64,000 nucleotides of DNA from Pseudomonas sp. UBA6562. Its GTDB lineage: Bacteria > Pseudomonadota > Gammaproteobacteria > Pseudomonadales > Pseudomonadaceae. This document shows positions 25,555 through 34,524 of the stretch, in pieces. The stretch spans positions 114,782-178,781 of the forward strand of contig NZ_DJJS01000009.1 in assembly GCF_002434265.1 (NCBI RefSeq), given 5' to 3'. Every line of letters starts with the position of its first letter. The stretch's first letter is position 1. The translations under genes were made by a program, and so were the position numbers. Below the pieces are notes generated by a model. The model ran no database searches, had not been told where the DNA came from, and saw only the letters and a program-made list of their open reading frames with translations.

Positions 25555-27183
25555 ATGCATCTGAAAACCCTGGGGCTGGCCCACGATGCCGACGAGCGCG
25601 CCATCAAGCGCGCCTACGCGCGGCTGCTGAAAGTCCACCGCCCCGACGAAGACCCGGCTGCGTTTCAGCGGCTGCGCGAAGCCTACGAAGGCGCGTTGGA
25701 GCATGCCCGCTGGCGCGAGCAATGTACCGAGAACGAGGACGATGTCGAGGGTGTGCTACCGTGCCCTGACGACAGCGCCACGGATGCAGACGTACCGCAA
25801 ACGTCGCCCACCCCCGTCCACCCCATCGAAACGATGGGTGACGCCGATGAGCCGCTGTCCGCAGGACCACCCATGGCCACGGCTGCGCCGGACATCGCGG
25901 CATCGGTCGAGACACTGCTCGACGGGGACCTCGACCAGGGTCTGGCCCAGGCCCGTCAAGCCGGTTTGGAAGAGGCATTCGAGCGCCACCTCCTACGCCG
26001 CTGTGTGCAACGTACGGACTTTGCAGTGCTCGACTGGGCACAGTCCAGGCTGGGCTGGCTGAGCGCCGCACAGGCGCCTCACCTGCCCACGGGCGAGCTG
26101 GAAGTGCTCGCCGACCGGCTGGCCACGCGCGCGCTCGGTCAGCTGCGCGAGGCAATGGCGCAAGCTCAGCATTCGCACGCGCTCGAACTCATGCACACGG
26201 CTCTGGCCAGCGTCTGGCTGGCGCCACTGGACCGCCGTACGCGTTTCCAGGCACGCATCGCCGACCTGCTGCTGCACGCCGAACACTGGCCACCCGCTTT
26301 CTTCGAGCAGGTCTGCGCGCTGAACGGCTGGGACGAAACCCTCGGCCATCTGCCTGGCGATGCCAGCCAATGGCAGGTCTTGAGCCAGCGCCAGGCTAGC
26401 TACCAGTGGGAGGCGTCGTTGCGCGAGCGCCTGGCCCTGCCGCCTGCCGATGCAGCGCAGCGAGCCGCCTGGTTCCTGTTCGCCGACCTTGCGCCGGCAC
26501 AACGTCGGCAGTGGGCCGATCGTTTCACGCTCGAAGACTGGCAAGCCTGTGCAGGGCTCGAAGAGGTGTTGGCGATCCATCCGCAGCTGCCGGAGCGCCT
26601 GCAACGCCCCCCCTTCGTCGACTGGCGCGCCTGGTCGCCGCGCGGTTATTGGGGCTGGGCGCACGTGTACACGATGTTGCTGCTGTGGTCCGTGTTGAGC
26701 GTGACGATGCTGACGCACCGGAACACGCGCGGAGACGACAGCCTGCTGTTGACGGTCGGCATGCCGCTGGCGCTTGCCCTGTTGCTGGTGGGGGTGGGCC
26801 ACTACGCGTGGCGACTGTGGTCGAAAGTGGCACGCGCACGGGTGTTGGCCGATGTCGGGCTCAGCTTGCGTCTGCTGCCTGGAGGCTTGGTGCGCCAGGG
26901 CAATGGCGTGCTCTTGTTGCGCCACCTGCTGCCCTGCCTGCTGCTGGCTGCACTGGTGTCCGTCTGGTCCCTGCAGCTGCCGCCTGTGGGTTGGGTGCTG
27001 GGGCCGTTGACGCTGCTCGGCGCGATCCGCTTCGTCGATGTGGTGACGCGCGGCGATTCGCCTGCCGCCTGGCTCCAGCGCGTATGGCGGCATGTGCCGC
27101 TCAGTGGCCCTGTGCTGAGGCAGGGGTTGATCATGCTGGGCGGGTTGCTGCTGATGATCGTGTTCAGTCTGATCTTCACCTGA
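25555..27183 (+). CDS. Membrane J-domain-like co-chaperone of HscC (DjlB/DjlC type)
   Basis: A 542-residue protein with an N-terminal J-like domain (residues 1-50: DERAIKRAYARLLKVHRPDEDPAAFQRLREAYEGAL) in which the usual HPD tripeptide is replaced by HRPD. A long soluble middle region follows. The C-terminal part carries four or five hydrophobic helices (about 362-382, 395-420, 455-500, 520-540). Nine bases after hscC, it is the obvious partner that would recruit HscC to the inner membrane. Known E. coli DjlB/DjlC have the same layout; substrates are unknown. Confidence 0.85.
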   Translation: MHLKTLGLAHDADERAIKRAYARLLKVHRPDEDPAAFQRLREAYEGALEHARWREQCTENEDDVEGVLPCPDDSATDADVPQTSPTPVHPIETMGDADEPLSAGPPMATAAPDIAASVETLLDGDLDQGLAQARQAGLEEAFERHLLRRCVQRTDFAVLDWAQSRLGWLSAAQAPHLPTGELEVLADRLATRALGQLREAMAQAQHSHALELMHTALASVWLAPLDRRTRFQARIADLLLHAEHWPPAFFEQVCALNGWDETLGHLPGDASQWQVLSQRQASYQWEASLRERLALPPADAAQRAAWFLFADLAPAQRRQWADRFTLEDWQACAGLEEVLAIHPQLPERLQRPPFVDWRAWSPRGYWGWAHVYTMLLLWSVLSVTMLTHRNTRGDDSLLLTVGMPLALALLLVGVGHYAWRLWSKVARARVLADVGLSLRLLPGGLVRQGNGVLLLRHLLPCLLLAALVSVWSLQLPPVGWVLGPLTLLGAIRFVDVVTRGDSPAAWLQRVWRHVPLSGPVLRQGLIMLGGLLLMIVFSLIFT

Positions 27184-27345
27184 GCGGTGATGCTTAAGGC
27201 GCTCGAAGACAGAAACCGGCAATCGAAACCCCATGGCGTTTTTCAATCGGGTCGATGCCGTTTTCTGCGTTGTGCCCTGGCGCGCCGTGCACGATGCTTG
27301 CGCAACCGGCGCGCGCTCGTCGACCCCACTTCCGCAGAGGCTCCC

Positions 27346-27783
27346 ATGAAAAACGTCGAACAAATCCTCAAGGCCAAATCCGAGCACCAGACCGCCTACA
27401 CCATCGGCCCGGATGAATCCGTGCTCGAGGCGCTCAAGCTGCTGGCGGAGAAGAACATCGGTGCGCTGCCGGTGGTGGAAGACGGTCAGGTGGTCGGCAT
27501 CTTCAGTGAGCGGGACTATGCGCGCAAGCTGGTGCTCAAGGGGCGTTCGTCGGCCGCGACGCCGGTACGCGAAATCATGAGTTCGCCTGTGGTGACGGTG
27601 GAGCCCAAGCAGAATCTCGAATACTGCATGAACTTGATGACCAATCGTCATCTTCGCCACTTGCCGGTGGTGAGCAACGGGGAGTTGTTGGGGCTGTTGT
27701 CGATCGGTGACCTGGTCAAGGAGACCATTGCCGAGCAGGCGGGGTTGATCGCGCAGTTGGAGCAGTATATTCGCGGTGATTGA
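27346..27783 (+). CDS. Tandem CBS-domain protein
   Basis: A 145-residue soluble protein made of two CBS motifs: residues 10-65 (AYTIGPDESVLEALKLLAEKNIGALPVVEDGQVVGIFSERDYARKLV) and 75-130 (VREIMSSPVVTVEPKQNLEYCMNLMTNRHLRHLPVVSNGELLGLLSIGDLVKETI). Such stand-alone pairs bind adenosine nucleotides and act as energy sensors. The ATG at 27346 fits the domain boundary; upstream in-frame codons give Arg/Cys-rich sequence. It stands alone, followed by a REP-like element. Confidence 0.9.
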   Translation: MKNVEQILKAKSEHQTAYTIGPDESVLEALKLLAEKNIGALPVVEDGQVVGIFSERDYARKLVLKGRSSAATPVREIMSSPVVTVEPKQNLEYCMNLMTNRHLRHLPVVSNGELLGLLSIGDLVKETIAEQAGLIAQLEQYIRGD

Positions 27784-27833
27784 AAGTGGCGGCGGGTGCA
27801 GTTTTACAGCAATAAGTGATTTCGTTTGGATCA

Positions 27834-27879
27834 GGGCGGCTTTGCCGCCCATCGCGACTGAAGTCGCTCCCACAGGTTG
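27834..27879. repeat. REP-like palindromic element
   Basis: GGGCGGC-TTT-GCCGCCC (27834-27850) is followed by GCGACTGAAGTCGCTCCCACAG, a palindrome-plus-tail of the type scattered between genes in P. putida-group genomes. It lies between convergent genes and may end transcription from both sides. A genome-wide count would confirm it. Confidence 0.6.
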
Positions 27880-27929
27880 ATCACGCTTGAGCCATCACGG
27901 CGCTAATGGATCGACATATGGGTAAAGAC

Positions 27930-28172
27930 TCAGTCTTTGTGCTTGTGCAGCGCCACGTTGAGCTGGTCGATCATCACGATCCAGTCCGAATCGGCGATGT
28001 AGTTTTCCTTCAGAAACGCGCGCTGGGCATCGGTCCAGAACGGCGCGTCGACCAACTTGACGTCGTTGTCCAGCGGGCCGTGGGTGGTCAGCCAACGGTC
28101 GATTTCGACGGGGTCATCGTTCAAGCCCAGTTGTTGGAAGATTTCGGAAAAGGGATGAATTGGTGCGTCCAT
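27930..28172 (-). CDS. DUF2789 family protein
   Basis: An 80-residue cytosolic protein (MDAPIHPFSEIFQQLGLNDDPVEIDRWLTTHGPLDNDVKLVDAPFWTDAQRAFLKENYIADSDW). The pattern F..IF.QLGL, L..AFWT..Q..FL.E and DSDWI.MIDQLN is that of DUF2789, common in pseudomonads and without known function. The ATG at 28172 is chosen because family homology starts there. It follows the LysE-type gene on the same strand. Confidence 0.85.
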   Translation of the reverse strand: MDAPIHPFSEIFQQLGLNDDPVEIDRWLTTHGPLDNDVKLVDAPFWTDAQRAFLKENYIADSDWIVMIDQLNVALHKHKD

Positions 28173-28319
28173 GTTGCCTCCTCTGCGCCGGCCCGAAAGG
28201 TCGGAATACGCCGGCTGGTTGACGTCGAGGCGGGCGATTGCCACACCCACTTCAACGTAGACAGCGGCGCACTGGGCGCAGGTTCCTGAAATCTTCCGCT
28301 CGATAGCCGACCGGACAGC

Positions 28320-28952
28320 TCAGAGGGGTGCGCGGCGTAGGGTTGCGATGAAGGCCGCGGCGCCCAGGAACAGCCCGGAGAAGGTGCGGTTGAGGCGTTT
28401 CTGCTGACGCGGCGTGCGCAATAGCCGCAAGACCCGCGAGGCCAGCCCCGTGTAGCCCGCCATGACCAGCAGATCGACACAGACCATGGTGGCGGCGATG
28501 GTCAGGTACTGCGGCAGCAGTGCGGCGTGCGGGTCGATGAACTGCGGCAGCACGGCCAGCATGAACACCAGCGCCTTGGGGTTGCTGACATTCACCAAAA
28601 AGCCACGTGCCACCAGCACCAGCGGCTTGCCCAGCGGGCGGACGCCGGTATCGTCGCCCATGTCCATCGGCAAGGCGCGCCACTGGCGGTAGGCGAGGTA
28701 AACCAAATACCCCACGCCGAACCACTTGATCACCTGGAACGCGGTGGCCGAAGCCGCGAGGATGGCGCCCACGCCGGCGGCGATCACGGCGATCTGCATC
28801 AAAAGCCCCAGTTGCAGGCCCAGCGCGTTCCAGTAACCGCGCCAGAAGCCGTATTGCAGGCCACTGGACATCGAGGCGATGGCACCGGCGCCCGGCGAAA
28901 GGCTGATCACCCAGGATGCGGCGAAGAACGCCAACCAGGTTTCAATGGACAT
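28320..28952 (-). CDS. LysE/RhtB-family amino-acid exporter
   Basis: A 210-residue inner-membrane protein with six predicted helices. The family start FFAASWVISLSPGAGAIASMSSGLQYGFWRG, the VKW.G..YL.YL..R segment (VIKWFGVGYLVYLAYRQW) and FLVNVSNPKALVFMLAVLPQFI are all present. GAGGTG precedes the ATG. Members export homoserine, threonine, lysine or other small amino compounds; the substrate cannot be read from the sequence. Confidence 0.9.
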   Translation of the reverse strand: MSIETWLAFFAASWVISLSPGAGAIASMSSGLQYGFWRGYWNALGLQLGLLMQIAVIAAGVGAILAASATAFQVIKWFGVGYLVYLAYRQWRALPMDMGDDTGVRPLGKPLVLVARGFLVNVSNPKALVFMLAVLPQFIDPHAALLPQYLTIAATMVCVDLLVMAGYTGLASRVLRLLRTPRQQKRLNRTFSGLFLGAAAFIATLRRAPL

Positions 28953-29070
28953 CGCACACCTCGTCTGAAATTTTTACAGGCCGTTACGCTAAGCGGGCGT
29001 GGAGAAAACCGCCAGTGTTTTAGCGCCTGCCGGCCCCCGTCCCGCCGACCGCAGCGGCACGGGGTGGATT

Positions 29071-30981
29071 TCACGACAAGGCTTCGAGTTCGGCCTGCAT
29101 CGACTCCAGGGTTTCCAAGGCTTCCATCCACGCCTCTTCCAGTTCGCCCTCACGCTGCTTGAGCGTGGTCTGGCGTGCCAGCAGCTCGCGCAACTGGTCC
29201 TTGCGCGCCGCCTCGTAGAGGCCGCTGTCGCCCAGCGCGGTTTCGATCTCGGCGAGCTGGGTGTGCACCTTGCCCAGCTCGGCCTCCAGCTTGTCGGCGG
29301 CCTTCTTGTGCGGCGCCAGCTGCTGGCGCAGGGCGGCGGCGGCCTGGCGCTGGGCTTTCTTGTCGGTCTTGTCCGGGTTGACGGTGCCGGACACGGCCGG
29401 AGCACTGCGCTGGCGGTAGTCGAGCAGCCAGCGGCTGTAATCGTCCAGATCGCCATCGAACGGCTCGACCTTGCCTTCGGCCACCAGCAGGAAGTCGTCG
29501 GTGGTGCTCTTCAGCAGATGCCGGTCGTGAGAGACCACCACCACGGCGCCGCTGAATTCCTGCAGGGCCATGGTCAGGGCCAGGCGCATTTCCAGGTCGA
29601 GGTGGTTGGTCGGCTCATCGAGCAGCAGCAGGTTGGGCCGTTCCCAGGCGATCAGGGCCAGGGCCAGGCGCGCCTTCTCGCCACCGGAGAAGTTCAGCAC
29701 CGGCTCGTCGACACGACCGCCGTGGAAGTCGAAGCCACCGAGGAAATCGCGCAGGGTCTGCTCGCGCTCGCTGGGGGCCAGGCGTTGCAGGTGCAGCAAG
29801 GGGCTGGCCTTGTCGTCGAGCGAGTCGAGCTGATGCTGGGCGAAGTAGCCCACGGCCAGGTTCTCGCCGCGCACCAGGCGGCCGGCGATGGGTTGCAGCT
29901 CGCCAGCCAGGTTCTTGATCAGGGTCGACTTGCCCGCCCCGTTCGGGCCCAGCAGGCCGATGCGCGCGCCGGGCACCAGTTGCAGCTTGACCTTGGCCAG
30001 CACCACTTTGTCGGCATAGCCGAGTTGGCCTTCGGACAGGTCGAGCAGCGGGTTGGACAGCTTGTGCGATTCGCGGAAGACGAAGTCGAACGGCGAATCG
30101 ACATGGGCGGCGGACAACTCTTCCATGCGCTCCAGGGCCTTGATCCGGCTCTGCGCCTGGCGGGCCTTGGTGGCCTGGGCCTTGAAGCGGGCGATGTACT
30201 TTTCCATGTGCGCGCGCTGGGCCTGTTGTTTCTCGTAGGCCTGTTGCTGCTGTACGAGGCGTTCGGCACGGGTGCGTTCGAACGCGCTGTAGCCGCCTTT
30301 GTAGAGGTTGAGCTTGCGCTGTTCGACGTGCAGCACATGGTCGACCACCGCATCGAGGAAGTCGCGGTCGTGGGAAATCAGCAACAGCGTGCCGGGGTAG
30401 CCCTTGAGCCAGTCTTCGAGCCAGAGGATGGCGTCGAGGTCCAAGTGGTTGGTCGGCTCGTCGAGCAGCAACAGATCGGACGGGCACATCAGCGCTTGCG
30501 CCAGGTTCAGGCGCATCCGCCAGCCACCGGAAAAGTCGCCGACGCGCCGGTCCATCTGCTCGTTGCTGAAGCCCAGGCCCGCCAGCAGCTTGCGCGCACG
30601 GGCATCGGCGGTATAGCCGTCGGCGCTGTCGAGTTCACTGTGCAGGCGCGCCAGGGCGGTGCCGTCGTGGGCCTGCTCGGCGGCCTCCAGCTCGCGCTGG
30701 ACCTGGCGCAGGCGCAAGTCGCCATCGAGCACGTAGTCCACGGCCACACGGTCGAGGGTGTCGACCTCCTGGCGCATGTGCGCGATGCGCCAGTCGCCCG
30801 GCACCTGGCAGTCGCCGCCATCGGGCGACAGTTCGCCGCGCAGCAAGGCGAACAGGCTGGATTTACCGGCGCCGTTGGCACCGATCAGGCCGGCTTTGTG
30901 GCCGGTGTGCAGGGTCATTTCGGCGCTGTCTAGCAGGCGCTGAGGACCACGCTGTAAAGTGAGGTTCGATAGTCTGATCAT
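29071..30981 (-). CDS. ABC-F ATPase, YheS/Uup type
   Basis: A 636-residue soluble protein with two ABC cassettes and no membrane part. Walker A motifs are GANGAGKSS and GPNGAGKST; signatures are FSGGWRMRLNLAQAL and FSGGEKARLALAL; each cassette ends LLLLDEPTNHLD. The linker between them is the charged helical segment typical of ribosome-acting ABC-F factors, and the last 100 residues form a coiled coil rich in Lys, Gln and Glu. E. coli YheS, with the same size and C-terminal extension, is the closest recognised type. It is a single-gene unit diverging from the small gene at 31033. Confidence 0.92.
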   Translation of the reverse strand: MIRLSNLTLQRGPQRLLDSAEMTLHTGHKAGLIGANGAGKSSLFALLRGELSPDGGDCQVPGDWRIAHMRQEVDTLDRVAVDYVLDGDLRLRQVQRELEAAEQAHDGTALARLHSELDSADGYTADARARKLLAGLGFSNEQMDRRVGDFSGGWRMRLNLAQALMCPSDLLLLDEPTNHLDLDAILWLEDWLKGYPGTLLLISHDRDFLDAVVDHVLHVEQRKLNLYKGGYSAFERTRAERLVQQQQAYEKQQAQRAHMEKYIARFKAQATKARQAQSRIKALERMEELSAAHVDSPFDFVFRESHKLSNPLLDLSEGQLGYADKVVLAKVKLQLVPGARIGLLGPNGAGKSTLIKNLAGELQPIAGRLVRGENLAVGYFAQHQLDSLDDKASPLLHLQRLAPSEREQTLRDFLGGFDFHGGRVDEPVLNFSGGEKARLALALIAWERPNLLLLDEPTNHLDLEMRLALTMALQEFSGAVVVVSHDRHLLKSTTDDFLLVAEGKVEPFDGDLDDYSRWLLDYRQRSAPAVSGTVNPDKTDKKAQRQAAAALRQQLAPHKKAADKLEAELGKVHTQLAEIETALGDSGLYEAARKDQLRELLARQTTLKQREGELEEAWMEALETLESMQAELEALS

Positions 30982-31032
30982 GATGGTCGCGGAGTCTACC
31001 AGCTTCCTCGGCCCTTTAGTGCGAGCCCCAGC

Positions 31033-31500
31033 ATGCCTACCGATCTATGGAATTTCGCCCTGGCGTTGTACGGCCTGAACGGCGTCGAAACGGCTTGTCT
31101 GGCGTTGCAGGAACAGGGCGCCGACGTCTGCCTGCTGCTGTGCGCGACCTGGTTGCAGGCGCGCCGCGTGGCGCCGAGCGAAGGGCGTGCGCAGGCACTG
31201 CGCGCGGTCTGCACGCCATGGCAGGAGCAGGTGGTGGCGCCGCTACGCGAACTGCGGCGAAGCTGGAAAGCGATGGCGCAGGACGACTCGGCGCTGGCCA
31301 GCCTGCGCGAGCGCGTCAAACAGTTGGAATTGGACGCCGAACGGACGCTGTTGCAGCGTCTGGCGTCCTGCACCGCCCAATGGCCGGTGGGCGATGGCGG
31401 CGATTGGCTGGCATGGCTGGCACCGCCAGCCAGCCAGCACCACGACGCGCTAGCGCTGCTGCGCGTCGCGGCGCAAACCCTTTACGCGTCGGACGACTGA
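31033..31500 (+). CDS. TIGR02444-family protein
   Basis: A 155-residue helical cytosolic protein. LWNFALALYGLNGVETACLALQEQGADVCLLLCATWLQA is the defining N-terminal block of the TIGR02444 family found mainly in Pseudomonas and relatives. No catalytic motif is seen and the function is unknown. Its last 19 bases overlap the end of convergent algP. Confidence 0.88.
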   Translation: MPTDLWNFALALYGLNGVETACLALQEQGADVCLLLCATWLQARRVAPSEGRAQALRAVCTPWQEQVVAPLRELRRSWKAMAQDDSALASLRERVKQLELDAERTLLQRLASCTAQWPVGDGGDWLAWLAPPASQHHDALALLRVAAQTLYASDD

Positions 31501-32291
31501 GCCGCGCCCGCAGGCGGGGCGGCTTGGCCGTCAGCTGGTTTGGGCTCCGCTTCTGCTGCGACCGGCTTGACGGCAGGCTTGCGCGGTGCCGGCTTACGTG
31601 GCGCCGGCTTTGCGGCAGCTTGGCCCGCAGTCCCTACGGATGGGCCGCCGGCTTCGCTCACCGTCTCGAGCGCAGGACGCGGTACGCGCTTCACCGCAGG
31701 CTTGCGCGGTGCCGGTTGACCTGCGGCTGGCACCGCGGCGGCGCTGGAGGCCGGCGTGCTGGCGGTCGTTCTGCCGGCTGCCGGCTTGCCAGGGGCCGGC
31801 TTGCGCGGCACCGGCTTGGCAGGCGTGGGTTTGCCCGGTGCCGGCGCGGCTTTGTTCGGAGCGTCGGCAGGGCCGGCTTTGGCATCGGTAGTGCGTTGTT
31901 CCAAAGCCTTGGCCGCCGCTTCGCGGACTTTGCCGACCCCTTGGGCCAACTTCAGGCTTTCTTGCGCATCGCGCTTGAGTTGCTGGATATACGTACGGGT
32001 TTCCGATTGGCGCTGCTTGAGCGAGTCGAGCAGTTCTTCCAGTTCGCCAGCGACTTTCTGCGCCTTGCCTTGTGCCTTGGCTTTGCCCGCCTTCGCCGAA
32101 TCCTGCAACTTCGCGCGCGCGTCGTGGAGTTTGTCCTGGGCCTTGACCCGTTGCTTCTCCAGTTTGCTCAGCAGTTTCTCGGCATCGGCCAGGGCTTGCG
32201 CACAGGCCTCTTCCAAGTGTTCCAACAAACTGTCCGACAGTTGTTGAAGCAGGTGCAACGGCGTACTGACGGGTTTTTTCTTTGCCGACAT
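31482..32291 (-). CDS. algP: AlgP, histone H1-like DNA-binding regulator
   Basis: A 269-residue protein. Residues 1-120 are acidic-basic helix (LLQQLSDSLLEHLEEACAQALADAEKLLSKLEKQRVKAQDKL) with coiled-coil character; residues 130-255 are an extended Lys/Pro/Ala tail with repeated KPA, APRKPA and PGKPA units. P. aeruginosa AlgP (AlgR3) has the same design, with many KPAA repeats, and promotes algD expression. Neighbours (FKBP gene, algQ, dsbB, hem genes, algR) match that locus. The tail is shorter and less regular than in P. aeruginosa. The ATG at 32291 has AGGA eight bases upstream; one three codons earlier lacks it. Confidence 0.88.
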   Translation of the reverse strand: MSAKKKPVSTPLHLLQQLSDSLLEHLEEACAQALADAEKLLSKLEKQRVKAQDKLHDARAKLQDSAKAGKAKAQGKAQKVAGELEELLDSLKQRQSETRTYIQQLKRDAQESLKLAQGVGKVREAAAKALEQRTTDAKAGPADAPNKAAPAPGKPTPAKPVPRKPAPGKPAAGRTTASTPASSAAAVPAAGQPAPRKPAVKRVPRPALETVSEAGGPSVGTAGQAAAKPAPRKPAPRKPAVKPVAAEAEPKPADGQAAPPAGAAQSSDA

Positions 32292-32428
32292 GATGGACAT
32301 CCTGGCTGACGAAAGTGCGACTCATACTAAGCCTCTGCTGCCTGGCCTGCTAGAGCCCTGCATCAATGGGCTTGCACTCAATAGGGAGTAACGCTGGCAT
32401 ACTTGCCGCTCGATTCGAGGAGCTTGCC

Positions 32429-33094
32429 GTGTCCCGTCATCTGATGTTCGCTCTGTGCCTGTGCCTACCGCTGGCAGCGTTCGCCGCCGATACCCAGCAA
32501 ACCGATCGGCACGACCTGGCCTACAGCCTGGGCGCCAGCCTGGGCGAGCGGTTGCGCCAGGAAGTGCCCGATCTGCAGATCGAGGCGCTGCTCGAAGGGC
32601 TTGGTGACACATACCGTGGACAGCCGCCCAAACTCGACCAAGCGCGCATGCAAGTGCTGCTCGAACGGCACGAAGCACAGACCGCCGCGTTGGCCGAACA
32701 GGCGCAGATCGACCAGGCCCAGGCGAGCGAGCAACGCTTCATGGCCGAGCAGCGTGCCCGCCCCGGCGCGCAGGCGCTGGCCAAAGGAGTGCTGTATGAA
32801 GTGCTGGCGCCCGGTACGGGCGCGCAGCCGCAGCCCAACGGGCGGGTTCAGGTGCGCTATGCGGGAATGCTGCCGGACGGCAGTGTGTTCGATCGGAGCA
32901 AAGCGGCGCAGTGGTTCAACCTGAGCTCGGTGATCGAGGGGTGGCAGCTGGCGCTTCCGGCCATGAAGGTGGGCGCCAAGTGGCGCTTGGTCGTGCCTTC
33001 GGCCCTAGCCTACGGTGCCGAAGGCGCGGGAGACCTCATCGCGCCCTACACACCGCTGGTGTTCGAAATCGAATTGCTGGATGTCGCGGCCTAA
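32429..33094 (+). CDS. FKBP-type peptidyl-prolyl isomerase, exported
   Basis: A 221-residue protein starting at GTG with GAGGAG upstream. VSRHLMFALCLCLPLAAFAA is a signal peptide. An N-terminal helical dimerisation region (DLAYSLGASLGERLRQEVPDLQIEALLEGL) precedes the C-terminal isomerase domain (from about 120: GVLYEVLAPGTGAQPQPNGRVQVRYAGMLPDGSVFDRS ... WRLVVPSALAYGAEGAGDLIAPYTPLVFEIELL). This FkpA/Mip-like design acts on periplasmic folding. It lies between convergent partners algP and algQ, as PA5254 does in P. aeruginosa. Confidence 0.9.
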   Translation: MSRHLMFALCLCLPLAAFAADTQQTDRHDLAYSLGASLGERLRQEVPDLQIEALLEGLGDTYRGQPPKLDQARMQVLLERHEAQTAALAEQAQIDQAQASEQRFMAEQRARPGAQALAKGVLYEVLAPGTGAQPQPNGRVQVRYAGMLPDGSVFDRSKAAQWFNLSSVIEGWQLALPAMKVGAKWRLVVPSALAYGAEGAGDLIAPYTPLVFEIELLDVAA

Positions 33095-33096
33095 CG

Positions 33097-33567
33097 CTAC
33101 ACCTTCAACGCTTCTTCTTCCTTGTGCGCGTTGTGCAGCACTTCGATCAGGCAGTCTTCGAGCTCGAAGCGTTCGCGTAACAGGCTGCCCAGCTCACCCA
33201 GCTTTTTGGCGAAACGCTCGTTGTCCGTGCATTTGGCCTGCTCGCAGTGGTCGTTGAACGCCAGGGCGATCTGGGTGATTTCGTCGATGCGCGGGTTGAT
33301 CTCGTCGGCCAGACGCAAAGCGCGGTCGTCACCGAATGCCTTGGCTTCGTTGATCAACTGTTCGCAGATACCGAAGTGCCAACCGGACACGTAGTCGACG
33401 AGGATTTCGCAGAAACCGGTGTTGTGCTGTTTGTCGGCGAAAGCCGGTTTGGCGTCGCGCAGCGCTCTGAAGGATTTGACCAGCTCATGGCGTTCTTCCA
33501 ACCAGCGATCGATCAGCTGGTGAACCCCGCCCCAGCGTTCCTGGGCATTCTGACAACTCTCTAACAT
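33097..33567 (-). CDS. algQ: AlgQ, anti-sigma-70 factor (Rsd family)
   Basis: A 156-residue helical protein of the Rsd/AlgQ family, which binds region 4 of the main sigma factor and shifts RNA polymerase towards other sigma factors; in P. aeruginosa it affects alginate and siderophore genes. The family block ERWGGVHQLIDRWLEERHELVKSFRALRD and FCEILVDYVSGWHFGICEQLI is clear. Start at 33567 (MLESCQNAQERW) by homology. The gene ends two bases from the end of the convergent FKBP gene. Confidence 0.93.
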   Translation of the reverse strand: MLESCQNAQERWGGVHQLIDRWLEERHELVKSFRALRDAKPAFADKQHNTGFCEILVDYVSGWHFGICEQLINEAKAFGDDRALRLADEINPRIDEITQIALAFNDHCEQAKCTDNERFAKKLGELGSLLRERFELEDCLIEVLHNAHKEEEALKV

Positions 33568-33793
33568 GGCGGTCTCGTCCCTTGTGGATGGATGCCCCCG
33601 CACCAGGCGCTGCCACCGTGCAGCACATGAATGACATCAGTAGAAGGGCATCGAGCACGTGTATTTTTCAGTGTGCGATGTGGGAGATTATTCCCGCGCG
33701 TCGCGGCCATCAAGGTACGCAGGGCACTAACTTCATACAAGCGTTTAATCCGCACGCAAGGCACCGCCGGTCGACCGCTCTGGTCTGGACGGC

Positions 33794-34306
33794 TCAGGTG
33801 AACTGGTTGGTCAAACGGCGAAAGCGGTAGCTCAGCAGGTAGGACAGCGGTAGGCATGCCAAGCCGAGGAACGCCAGCAGGCTCCACTCCGGCAAGGTCA
33901 GGTCGAGAAAACTCCAACGGATCGGCGAGCAACTCGGCACACCCAGCAACAACTGCTGCAGCAGTTGCTTCAGGGGCAGGTCGAGCAGCGCCGTGAGCGG
34001 TACCGAGCAGGCCTGCGCCGTTTCATAGCTGCCTTGCAACCAGACCTGGCGCGCCGCCAACCAGCCCCCTAGTGCCGCACACCCCGACAATCCGAGCGCA
34101 TAGCGCCGCGCGCCGCGCCAGCCCGGCGCATGGATCAGCGCGCAGACACCCAACAGCAGGTAGCCCACGAGCAGGAAACGCTGGCTGTAGCACAATGCGC
34201 ATCGTTCGAGACCGGCTTGGGGAAGCAGGCTCAACGAGCCGACCAGAAGCATCAGCGAGCCTAGTACAGCGGGAAAGAACAAAGTACGCAGCCGAGACAG
34301 CGACAT
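33794..34306 (-). CDS. dsbB: Disulfide bond oxidoreductase DsbB
   Basis: A 170-residue inner-membrane protein with four helices that reoxidises DsbA and passes electrons to quinone. The first periplasmic cysteine pair is CALC (Cys36, Cys39) in GLERCALCYSQRF; the second pair is ACS and SCS in the second periplasmic loop. The start is taken at 34306 (MSLSRLRTLFF); an in-frame ATG four codons earlier is possible. In P. aeruginosa the corresponding gene at this site is the second DsbB paralogue (dsbH), so the cell may carry another copy. Confidence 0.9.
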   Translation of the reverse strand: MSLSRLRTLFFPAVLGSLMLLVGSLSLLPQAGLERCALCYSQRFLLVGYLLLGVCALIHAPGWRGARRYALGLSGCAALGGWLAARQVWLQGSYETAQACSVPLTALLDLPLKQLLQQLLLGVPSCSPIRWSFLDLTLPEWSLLAFLGLACLPLSYLLSYRFRRLTNQFT

Positions 34307-34474
34307 GACAGGTGACATTCCCGGAGATGAAATAGTGGCTTGAGACGGTAAGGAAAGATGTCCTCTGTTTCAAGGCGCTACAGAGCAGACAAGTCGCTTA
34401 ATCTCCGAGAAAGGAGGTAAGAAAATGTAGGAAGTGGCCTAGGACAATACGTAACTCATTGCGTTACGCCTAGG

Positions 34475-34511
34475 AAAAATAAACAAGCCCCGACTCCCCT
34501 GGCCTGGGGAG
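34475..34511 (-). terminator. Terminator after hemY
   Basis: On the minus strand GCTCCCC and GGGGAG form a GC stem followed by CGGGGCTTGTTTATTTTT, a T-rich run. It sits just after the hemY stop and should end the hemCDXY transcript. A second small dyad (CGTAAC / GTTACG, 34450-34468) lies beyond it. Confidence 0.7.
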
Positions 34512-34524
34512 CCGGGAGGGTCGC

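Noticed and set aside
25993..27873. Minus-strand open frame opposite the J-like and CBS genes
   Set aside because: Spans two real genes and a REP-like element in antisense; product is Gln/His/Arg-rich and not protein-like.
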